Positions 16,432-21,948 of a stretch of DNA of 21,948 nt are shown in pieces. The DNA is from an uncultured Clostridia bacterium (lineage in GTDB: Bacteria; Bacillota; Clostridia; Oscillospirales; CAG-272): NCBI GenBank assembly GCA_904501715.1, contig CAJGCD010000020.1, positions 1 through 21,948 on the forward strand, given 5' to 3'. Positions within the stretch are counted from its first letter, which is position 1. Every line of letters starts with the position of its first letter. A program made the translations under genes and the position numbers. Below the pieces are notes generated by a model. It saw only the letters and a list, made by a program, of their open reading frames with translations. It was not told where the DNA came from and ran no database searches.

Positions 16432-16932
16432 TTAAGCTAAGTTGTTGAATTTAGCCTCTATATCGGCATTCTTAGCAAGAACCTTATCCGCTCCCGCCTT
16501 TCTTGCCGCGTCAAGCCTTGCGGCAAGGTCCGCATCCTCTATGGCAAGCATCTGTATAGCCAATATAGCTGCGTTAGCAGCACCGTCTATTGCAACGGTA
16601 GCAACGGGAATACCGGTAGGCATCTGAACCGTGGACAGAAGAGCGTCCATTCCACCCAAATTCTTTGACTGAACAGGGATTCCGATAACGGGCAAGGTAG
16701 TGTTTGCCGCAACCGCACCCGCAAGATGCGCTGCCATTCCCGCAGCCGCGATAATAGCTCCAAAGCCATTCTTACGTGCGTTAGCGGAAAAATCCTTAGC
16801 CTCAACAGGTGTTCTGTGGGCGGAATAAACGTGCACCTCAAAAGGAACTCCGTATTCCTTTAATGTGTCGATCGCTTTGCTTACGATAGGCAGATCGCTG
16901 TCACTGCCCATAACAATACCAACTTTTTTCAT
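16432..16932 (-). CDS. purE: N5-carboxyaminoimidazole ribonucleotide mutase, class I
   Basis: Class I PurE converts N5-CAIR to CAIR. The 166-residue protein shows GIVMGSDSDLP (5-14), SAHRTP (37-42), AGMAAHLAG with H69, and GIPVQSKNLGGMDALLSTVQMP (84-105), the class I pattern rather than the class II (direct AIR carboxylase) pattern. Class I enzymes normally need PurK to make N5-CAIR, and no purK is in this window. The start is the ATG at 16932, six bases after GAGGAGG; an upstream TTG at 16947 lies at that site and is unlikely. It is the first gene of the purine operon, directly behind the ZTP riboswitch. Confidence 0.97.
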   Translation of the reverse strand: MKKVGIVMGSDSDLPIVSKAIDTLKEYGVPFEVHVYSAHRTPVEAKDFSANARKNGFGAIIAAAGMAAHLAGAVAANTTLPVIGIPVQSKNLGGMDALLSTVQMPTGIPVATVAIDGAANAAILAIQMLAIEDADLAARLDAARKAGADKVLAKNADIEAKFNNLA

Positions 16933-16938
16933 TCTGTT

Positions 16939-16945
16939 CCTCCTC
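16939..16945 (-). promoter_or_regulatory. Ribosome site that decides the purE start
   Basis: GAGGAGG six bases before the ATG at 16932. It lies just past the T-rich tail of the riboswitch terminator, so it is only transcribed when the terminator is bypassed. Confidence 0.75.
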
Positions 16946-17062
16946 AAAAATAAATATGGGCAGTCCTATCCCAAAAGATTGACAGGGCTGCCCAGGCGGT
17001 CGGCTTATTACTTCTTGCTTCCCCATGGTTTTTTCCATAAATCCGCCGGTCACAAAAAGCCC
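16946..17062 (-). ncRNA. ZTP (pfl) riboswitch with overlapping intrinsic terminator
   Basis: The minus-strand leader of purE holds the pfl motif. It contains GTGACCGGCGGA (about 17053-17042), a small ATGG/CCAT stem (17038-17035 with 17028-17025), GGGGAAGC, and after a short linker the invariant CCGCCTGGGCA (16999-16989). P1 can form between CTTTTTG (17059-17053) and CAAGAAG (17017-17011). The last bases of the aptamer, GGGCAGCCCTGTC (16993-16981), also pair with GATAGGACTGCCC (16970-16958), with one C-A mismatch and one G-U. A T-rich tract follows, giving a terminator that competes with the aptamer. The known ligand is ZTP/AICAR monophosphate, a signal of 10-formyl-tetrahydrofolate shortage, and binding turns expression on. 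Confidence 0.95.
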
Positions 17063-17089
17063 GAAAAATACTAAAAAACTGACAAATTT

Positions 17090-17118
17090 ATTATACCATA
17101 TTACCTTGAGAAAGTCAA
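17090..17118 (-). promoter_or_regulatory. Promoter of the purine operon
   Basis: On the minus strand, TTGACT (17113-17118), a 17-base spacer and TATAAT (17090-17095). Transcription would start near 17083, about 20-25 bases before the ZTP aptamer. Confidence 0.85.
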
Positions 17119-17197
17119 CAGAAAATGTTTGTTTCCAAATAAAATTTTTACTTTTTTTAAGACTTGATTTTGTAATCTTTTACAAAAGGATTTATTA

Positions 17198-18376
17198 TCA
17201 AACAAAAGAGTCGCGGATGCTTTCTATTTCCTTGTTTTTCATATATACTCTGGGAACTCTTGCGGACACCTCGCACATAGTCTCATAGGGTATCTTTTTG
17301 TTCTTTTTTGAAAACTCCATGATATCCACGCTGCTTCCGCTTCCATAAATAACGGCTACGTCGCCAAGCTTGATGTCCTTAACCTTGCTCACATCGATCA
17401 TTGTCTGGTCCATGCACACTCTTCCAGTTATGGGGCAAAGAACGCCGTTGACCGATACAAGCGAGCCATTTGTGAAATTCTCACGTCTGAAGCCATCGTC
17501 ATAGCCTACGGGCAGTGTAGCCACTACTATATCTCTATCGGCTACATATTCACTACCATAGCTAATGGTATCTCCCTTTTTCACCTGCTTGACATTAGAA
17601 ACAATGCTTTTAAGTGACAACGTATTTTTAAGAGCTACGCCTCGTATATCATCCGACGGCAATGCGCCGTAAAGTGCCACACCGTATCTTACCATATCCA
17701 GACTGAATTCGGGATACTTTATCGCCGCGGCGCTGTTACTGCAATGCTTTATCTCAAAGTGTATTCCCTTGGCTTCCAATTTATCCGCCGCGCCGCAAAA
17801 CATACGGTATTGTCTGAGTGTAACGTCTTTATCTCCGCTACCCTCTCCCGCCATAGGAAAATGAGCAAATATTCCCTCTGTAACAAAGCAATCGTTACGG
17901 CATATTTCAAGTATATCCTCAATAACCGCATCATCGTTATCGTGTATTACAAAGCCTATCCTTCCCATTCCCACGTCAAGCTTTACGTGTATATGAACCC
18001 TTACACCAGCCTCAATTGCCGCCTCTGCCAATGCCTTGCCGTAATCGTAAGAATACACGCACTGGGATATGCGGTGCTTCGCAAGCAGCTCCGCGCAGGA
18101 TGGATCGGTATACCCCAATATCAATATCGGCAGCTTTATTCCCGCGTCACGCAAAATAATAGCTTCCTTGATATTTGATACCGCAAGATAATCGGCTCCT
18201 ATATCCTCGTACAGCTTTGCAACTCTTACCGAGCCGTGACCGTACGCGTCAGCCTTTACCGTGCAACACATTTTTGCGGTGCTCGGTGTCAGCGTCCTTA
18301 GCAATTTGTAATTGTATTCCAACGCGTCAAGGTCTATTTCAGCCCACGTCCTTTTTTGCATACAATTAAGTTCCAT
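17198..18376 (-). CDS. alr: Alanine racemase
   Basis: Alr is a PLP enzyme that interconverts L- and D-alanine and supplies D-Ala for peptidoglycan. The 392-residue product has the PLP lysine K41 in VKADAYGHG, the second catalytic base Y273 in SYGSEY, and family segments VHIHVKLDVGMGRIGF (127-142), HCSNSAA (211-217), VRYGVALYG (229-237) and GRVCMDQTMIDVS (318-330). I place the start at the ATG at 18376, after GAGG; an in-frame TTG at 18397 and a later ATG at 18361 are alternatives. It has its own consensus promoter, lies upstream of the purine operon on the same strand and is divergent from purC. I see no clear terminator after it, only a weak A/T hairpin. Confidence 0.96.
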   Translation of the reverse strand: MELNCMQKRTWAEIDLDALEYNYKLLRTLTPSTAKMCCTVKADAYGHGSVRVAKLYEDIGADYLAVSNIKEAIILRDAGIKLPILILGYTDPSCAELLAKHRISQCVYSYDYGKALAEAAIEAGVRVHIHVKLDVGMGRIGFVIHDNDDAVIEDILEICRNDCFVTEGIFAHFPMAGEGSGDKDVTLRQYRMFCGAADKLEAKGIHFEIKHCSNSAAAIKYPEFSLDMVRYGVALYGALPSDDIRGVALKNTLSLKSIVSNVKQVKKGDTISYGSEYVADRDIVVATLPVGYDDGFRRENFTNGSLVSVNGVLCPITGRVCMDQTMIDVSKVKDIKLGDVAVIYGSGSSVDIMEFSKKNKKIPYETMCEVSARVPRVYMKNKEIESIRDSFV

Positions 18377-18382
18377 TAAAAA

Positions 18383-18386
18383 CCTC
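18383..18386 (-). promoter_or_regulatory. Ribosome site that decides the alr start
   Basis: GAGG six bases before the ATG at 18376; the upstream TTG has no ribosome site and the downstream ATG at 18361 has a poor one. Confidence 0.55.
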
Positions 18387-18406
18387 ATATAAATCAAACT
18401 AAAAAA

Positions 18407-18435
18407 ATTATAGCAGAATTCACAAATTATGTCAA
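18407..18435 (-). promoter_or_regulatory. Perfect-consensus sigma-A promoter for alr
   Basis: On the minus strand, TTGACA (18430-18435), exactly 17 bases, then TATAAT (18407-18412). The start codon lies about 30 bases downstream of the -10 box, leaving a very short leader. Confidence 0.88.
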
Positions 18436-18492
18436 CAAAAATTCACTATTTTAATCCAGATTAAAAAATTTAAAAAATTTTCTAAAAAAATA

Positions 18493-18521
18493 TATACAAA
18501 AAACAATTTTTATGCTAAAAT
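18493..18521 (+). promoter_or_regulatory. Possible extended -10 promoter for purC
   Basis: TGCTAAAAT (18513-18521) is a good extended -10. The hexamer 17 bases upstream, TATACA (18493-18498), is a poor -35. The leader to purC is only about 40 bases and contains no riboswitch I can see. Confidence 0.5.
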
Positions 18522-18565
18522 ATTTATGTTATAAATCCTAATCTTTGATTTTAAGGAGTTAAGTT

Positions 18566-19249
18566 ATGAAAAAGATCTATGAAGGCAAAACAAAAGACGT
18601 ATTCTCTCTTGACAACGGCAACGTAATGCTCAAGTTTAAGGATGACTGCACCGGCAAGGACGGCGTATTCGATCCCGGCGAGAATACTGTTGGTCTCACA
18701 ATTGAAGGAATCGGCAAGGCTAATCTTCAGACCTCTGTTTACTATTTTGAGCTTCTCAAGGAAGCAGGCATCAAGACCCATTACGTAAGCGCAAACGTTG
18801 ATGACGCTACTATGGAAGTACTTCCCGGAAAGGTATTCGGTCACGGACTTGAGGTTATTTGCCGTCTTGTTGCTACCGGCAGCTTTATCCGCAGATACGG
18901 CGAGTACATTGCAGACGGAACCGTTCTTCCCGGTGGATACGTAGAGTGCACTTTTAAGAACGACGCAAAGGGCGATCCTCTGGTAACAGGCGAAGGACTC
19001 GTTGCTCTCGGTGTTATGACCGAGGAGATGTTTGAAAGCCTCAAGGCTCAGACGCTTGCTATCACCAAGATAGTTGCCGATGACCTCAAGACTATCGGTC
19101 TTGACCTTTGGGACATCAAGTTTGAGTTTGGATACAACGGAGATGAGGTAATCCTCATTGATGAAATCGCATCCGGTAACATGCGTGTTTACAAGGATGG
19201 CGTTATCGTTAACCCCGTAGAGCTTACAAAGCTCATTCTTAACAGATAA
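18566..19249 (+). CDS. purC: Phosphoribosylaminoimidazole-succinocarboxamide synthase
   Basis: PurC (SAICAR synthetase) joins CAIR to aspartate with ATP, the step between PurE and PurB. The 227-residue product begins [12 protein letters not shown], the family N-terminus, and has [16 protein letters not shown] (97-112), [10 protein letters not shown] (181-190) and the metal-site segment [11 protein letters not shown] (197-207), a variant of the more common DEISPDTCR form. AAGGAG precedes the ATG. It is monocistronic, with its own promoter and terminator, divergent from alr. It supplies the one de novo step between PurE and PurB that the large operon on the other strand does not encode. Confidence 0.97.
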   Translation: MKKIYEGKTKDVFSLDNGNVMLKFKDDCTGKDGVFDPGENTVGLTIEGIGKANLQTSVYYFELLKEAGIKTHYVSANVDDATMEVLPGKVFGHGLEVICRLVATGSFIRRYGEYIADGTVLPGGYVECTFKNDAKGDPLVTGEGLVALGVMTEEMFESLKAQTLAITKIVADDLKTIGLDLWDIKFEFGYNGDEVILIDEIASGNMRVYKDGVIVNPVELTKLILNR

Positions 19250-19263
19250 GATTATTCATACCA

Positions 19264-19290
19264 AGGGAGCTGATTTCAGCTCCCTTTTTT
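19264..19290 (+). terminator. Intrinsic terminator of purC
   Basis: A 9-bp stem AGGGAGCTG (19264-19272) with CAGCTCCCT (19277-19285), a four-base loop and six Ts, 14 bases after the purC stop. Confidence 0.93.
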
Positions 19291-19351
19291 ATGTAACGAC
19301 TGCCCTCTGAAAAACATATATTATCAATAACTGTCATTGTAATTGTTCTTT

Positions 19352-19356
19352 GGAGG
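19352..19356 (+). promoter_or_regulatory. Ribosome site that decides the ZIP transporter start
   Basis: GGAGG seven bases before the ATG at 19364. An in-frame TTG at 19343 precedes this site and is disfavoured. Confidence 0.7.
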
Positions 19357-19363
19357 TGCTTTG

Positions 19364-20134
19364 ATGTATTTAAAGATATTTTTTGGAATAATGCTTCCAT
19401 TCATAGGAACTACTTTAGGAGCAGCCTGCGTTTTCTTTATGAACAAAGGGCTGAAAAGCAGCTTGAAGCAGGCTATAAGCGGATTTGCCGCGGGGGTTAT
19501 GATAGCGGCATCCGTATGGAGCTTACTTATACCCGCAATGGAATACGAAAGTTCGGTACGAATGGGGGTATTATCTTTTATACCCGCCTTAAGCGGTCTA
19601 TGGTTCGGGGTACTGTTTTTACTTTTGATGGACAAAATATTACCCGAGCCAAGTCTTGCCTCTGAGGTAGGCCAATTAAACGAAAACCGTATGCTGGTTA
19701 CATCCGTATCCTTGCACAATCTGCCCGAGGGAATGGCTGTGGGTGTGGTTTACGCCGCAATGCTTTCTCAGGGTAACCTTGATATAAGCGGAGCGTTAGC
19801 CTTATCACTGGGGATAGCGGTACAGAATTTTCCCGAAGGCGCAATAGTTTCTATGCCCTTGGCGAGCAGCGGTATGAAAAAATCAAAGGCTTTTTTCTAC
19901 GGCTTCTTATCGGGAGTAATAGAGCCTGTGGGGGCATTCTTCACGCTTCTCGCACTGTCCTTGGTTCTGCCCTTGCTTCCCTACCTTCTGGGCTTTGCGG
20001 CAGGCGCTATGATATATGCCGTGATAAAGGAGCTAAGTCCTATAATCACTAAAAACGAAGGCTCTAACATTGGGGTAATCTGTTTCTCCGCAGGCTTTTC
20101 CTTTATGATGATTTTGGACGTTGTTTTAGGCTGA
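19364..20134 (+). CDS. ZIP-family divalent metal transporter (GufA-like)
   Basis: This 256-residue integral membrane protein has about eight hydrophobic segments and the two ZIP metal-site motifs: H118-N-L-P-E122-G in the fourth helix and Q154-N-F-P-E158-G in the fifth. ZIP proteins import zinc or other divalent metals into the cytoplasm. The fifth-helix motif has Gln in the position usually held by His, as in GufA-type members I recall. The loop after the third helix (about 91-112) is acidic and lacks a His-rich stretch. The start at 19364 follows GGAGG. It is a single gene between two terminators; a weak TATTAT (19319-19324) is a possible -10 box without a convincing -35. Metal specificity cannot be read from the sequence. 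Confidence 0.92.
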   Translation: MYLKIFFGIMLPFIGTTLGAACVFFMNKGLKSSLKQAISGFAAGVMIAASVWSLLIPAMEYESSVRMGVLSFIPALSGLWFGVLFLLLMDKILPEPSLASEVGQLNENRMLVTSVSLHNLPEGMAVGVVYAAMLSQGNLDISGALALSLGIAVQNFPEGAIVSMPLASSGMKKSKAFFYGFLSGVIEPVGAFFTLLALSLVLPLLPYLLGFAAGAMIYAVIKELSPIITKNEGSNIGVICFSAGFSFMMILDVVLG

Positions 20135-20166
20135 GCCTTATATTATAAATATGCTTTAATATACAG

Positions 20167-20196
20167 AAAATGCCAAGAGAGACCTCTTGGCATTTT
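20167..20196. terminator. Bidirectional terminator between the ZIP gene and polC
   Basis: A 13-bp perfect stem, AAAATGCCAAGAG (20167-20179) with CTCTTGGCATTTT (20184-20196), four-base loop, with T runs usable on both strands. It lies between the convergent ends of the two genes. Confidence 0.9.
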
Positions 20197-20202
20197 GATT
20201 GT

Positions 20203-21948
20203 TTAGAACATTGAAAGCTGGTCGGTTTCGTTGAGGTTATCGAGGGCGTGGTTTTGTCTTAACACTTCGATAACGCTCTTAGTAAGCTTAGCGCGCTTTT
20301 GCAGGTCTTCTACCGAGAAGAATTTTTCCTCTTCCCTTGCCGCAAGTATGTTTGCCGCTGCATTTTCGCCAAGTCCTCCAAGCGCTGAGAAAGGCATTCT
20401 TATAGCTCCGTTTTCAGGCACAAAGGCATACGAATGAGATTTCTCAATATCCACGGGCAAGAATTTTATACGTCTTGCCATACACTCATTTGCCAACTGC
20501 AATGAGGGGATGGAGGCTATCTCCTTGGGCGATGCTTCCTTTCCGCGTTTCTCGATATCCTTGATAGTAGAAACAACGTTAGCTCTTCCCTTGCCGACTA
20601 TTGCGGCATCAAAGCCACCGGGGGCAACCGTGAACATAGCGCAATAAAAGGCTATAGGTATATGTACCTTGTACCATCCAAGACGTATAGCCGACATAAC
20701 GTATGCCGCCGCGTGAGCCTTCGGGAACATGTATTTTATCTTCTTGCAGGAGTCGATGTACCACTCGGGAACATTGTGGTCACGCATTGCCTGCTCCCAA
20801 TCGGGGGTAAGTCCTTTACCCTTTCTGACGCTCTCCATTATTTTAAATGACATAGCGTTCTCAACGCCGTAACGGATAAGGTCGTTCATTATGTTATCAC
20901 GACATCCGATAACCTTTGAAATATCGCATATTCCCGCCTTTATAAGCTCGTCAGCATTTCCAAGCCACACTCCCGTACCGTGAGTAAGTCCCGAAATCTG
21001 AAGCAGGTCGGCAAAGTTTTTGGGCTTTGCGTCAACAAGCACCTGTTGCAGGAAGTGAGTACCGAATTCGGGGAGTCCGAAGGTACCTATGGGCGCGTCT
21101 ATATCCTCGGCTTTTATACCTAAGGGCTCGGTTGAATGGAAAAGCTCATATACAGCGGGGTCGTTCATAGGAACGTCCATAACGCTTGTATCGGAGAATT
21201 TCTCAAGCCACTTGTATTTGGTTGGAATATCATGTCCCAGCTCGTCAAGCTTAAGTATGGTGTCGTGAAGATATGAAAACGCAAAGTGAGTGGTTACTAT
21301 ATCCGAGTTGGGGTCGTCAGCGGGATGCTGAACGGGCGTAAAGTCATAGACCTCATACTCTCTTGGTACAACGATTATACCGCCCGGGTGCTGTCCCGTG
21401 GTGCGCTTAACACCCACACAATTCTGGATTATGCGCTCCATTTCGGCCTTTCCTATGCTTACACCCTTGCCCTCAAAGTATTTCGCCACAAATCCGTATG
21501 CGGTCTTATCTGCAAGAGTTCCAAGCGTTCCCGCTCTGAACACGTTTTCCGCTCCGAAAAGCTCCTCGGTATATTTATGCACTCTGCCTTGAACGTCACC
21601 CGAGAAATTAAGGTCAATATCGGGAGATTTATCGCCGTAAAATCCAAGGAAGGTCTCAAAGGGTATGTCGTGTCCGTCCGCGTTAAGCTTGGTCTTGCAG
21701 TTGGGGCAATATTCATCGGGAAGGTCAAAGCCCGAGCCAACGCTTCCGTCGGTAAAGAAATGCGAATACTGACATTTGGGGCAATAATAGTGAGGCGGCA
21801 GAGGATTTACCTCCGATATACCCGCCATAGTTGCAACGAAGGACGAGCCCACAGAGCCTTGCGAGCCCACAAGGTAGCCCTGACTTTCGCTGTACCACAC
21901 AAGCCTTTGCGCTATCATATAAAGCACCGCAAAGCCGTTTTTGATAAT
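20203..21948 (-). CDS. polC: DNA polymerase III PolC-type, C-terminal part (5' end outside window)
   Basis: PolC is the replicative DNA polymerase alpha subunit of low-G+C Gram-positive bacteria. The frame is open to the right edge, giving the last 581 residues of a protein that is usually about 1,400. It enters as [17 protein letters not shown], then [20 protein letters not shown], a four-cysteine zinc site (CPKC and CPNC pairs), and the catalytic aspartates in [11 protein letters not shown]. The [24 protein letters not shown] and [10 protein letters not shown] segments follow. It ends DQLSMF, a beta-clamp binding motif at the very C-terminus. The 3'-5' exonuclease and OB/PHP parts would lie beyond the window. 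No frameshift is visible. Confidence 0.97.
   Translation of the reverse strand: MIKNGFAVLYMIAQRLVWYSESQGYLVGSQGSVGSSFVATMAGISEVNPLPPHYYCPKCQYSHFFTDGSVGSGFDLPDEYCPNCKTKLNADGHDIPFETFLGFYGDKSPDIDLNFSGDVQGRVHKYTEELFGAENVFRAGTLGTLADKTAYGFVAKYFEGKGVSIGKAEMERIIQNCVGVKRTTGQHPGGIIVVPREYEVYDFTPVQHPADDPNSDIVTTHFAFSYLHDTILKLDELGHDIPTKYKWLEKFSDTSVMDVPMNDPAVYELFHSTEPLGIKAEDIDAPIGTFGLPEFGTHFLQQVLVDAKPKNFADLLQISGLTHGTGVWLGNADELIKAGICDISKVIGCRDNIMNDLIRYGVENAMSFKIMESVRKGKGLTPDWEQAMRDHNVPEWYIDSCKKIKYMFPKAHAAAYVMSAIRLGWYKVHIPIAFYCAMFTVAPGGFDAAIVGKGRANVVSTIKDIEKRGKEASPKEIASIPSLQLANECMARRIKFLPVDIEKSHSYAFVPENGAIRMPFSALGGLGENAAANILAAREEEKFFSVEDLQKRAKLTKSVIEVLRQNHALDNLNETDQLSMF

Noticed and set aside
17011..17059. 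Possible leader peptide or inverted repeat upstream of purE
   Set aside because: The pairing segments are the P1 and P2 stems of the ZTP aptamer, and there is no ribosome site for a leader peptide.
18436..18492. A/T-rich stretch between alr and purC as a possible origin or binding-site cluster
   Set aside because: It is short and explained by two divergent promoters; I see no DnaA-box-like repeats.

Overview
The window looks like the chromosome of a low-to-moderate G+C Firmicute, most likely an anaerobic gut-type Clostridium relative. The grounds are a PolC-type replicative polymerase, a tRNA(Phe) T-box ahead of pheST, a ZTP (pfl) riboswitch ahead of purE, strong AGGAGG ribosome sites and near-consensus sigma-A promoters. 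I cannot name a species. I see no mobile element, CRISPR array, tRNA or rRNA; nearly all of it is core metabolism.

Layout: (1) 1-702, minus strand, the start of a TraX-family membrane protein running off the left edge. (2) 703-1144, a divergent promoter region followed by a T-box leader. (3) 1145-4782, plus strand: pheS, pheT and a small DUF896/YnzC-like gene, closed by a bidirectional terminator. (4) 4819-6255, minus strand, malQ (4-alpha-glucanotransferase) with its own promoter. (5) 6342-17118, minus strand: one purine operon in the order purE, purF-like, purM, purN, purO-like IMP cyclohydrolase, stand-alone AICAR transformylase, purD, purL. It starts from a strong promoter and a ZTP riboswitch that overlaps an intrinsic terminator, and it ends in a terminator after purL. 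(6) 17198-18376, minus strand, alr (alanine racemase) with a perfect consensus promoter. (7) 18566-19249, plus strand, purC alone with its own promoter and terminator. (8) 19364-20134, plus strand, a ZIP-family metal transporter. (9) 20203-21948, minus strand, the C-terminal part of polC running off the right edge.

The window encodes every step from PRPP to IMP except adenylosuccinate lyase (PurB). Two steps are non-canonical. The bifunctional PurH is replaced by two adjacent genes: an AICAR transformylase without the cyclohydrolase domain and an archaeal-type PurO cyclohydrolase. The PurF homologue begins Met-Gly-Gly, without the catalytic Cys of the glutaminase domain. Its other glutamine-site motifs are degraded, while the PRPP-binding site and the Fe-S cysteines are kept. 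How this protein gets nitrogen for phosphoribosylamine is the most interesting open question here. The ZTP riboswitch ties the operon to ZTP, made from AICAR. AICAR is the substrate of the operon's own transformylase, one of two 10-formyl-tetrahydrofolate users in the operon (with PurN).
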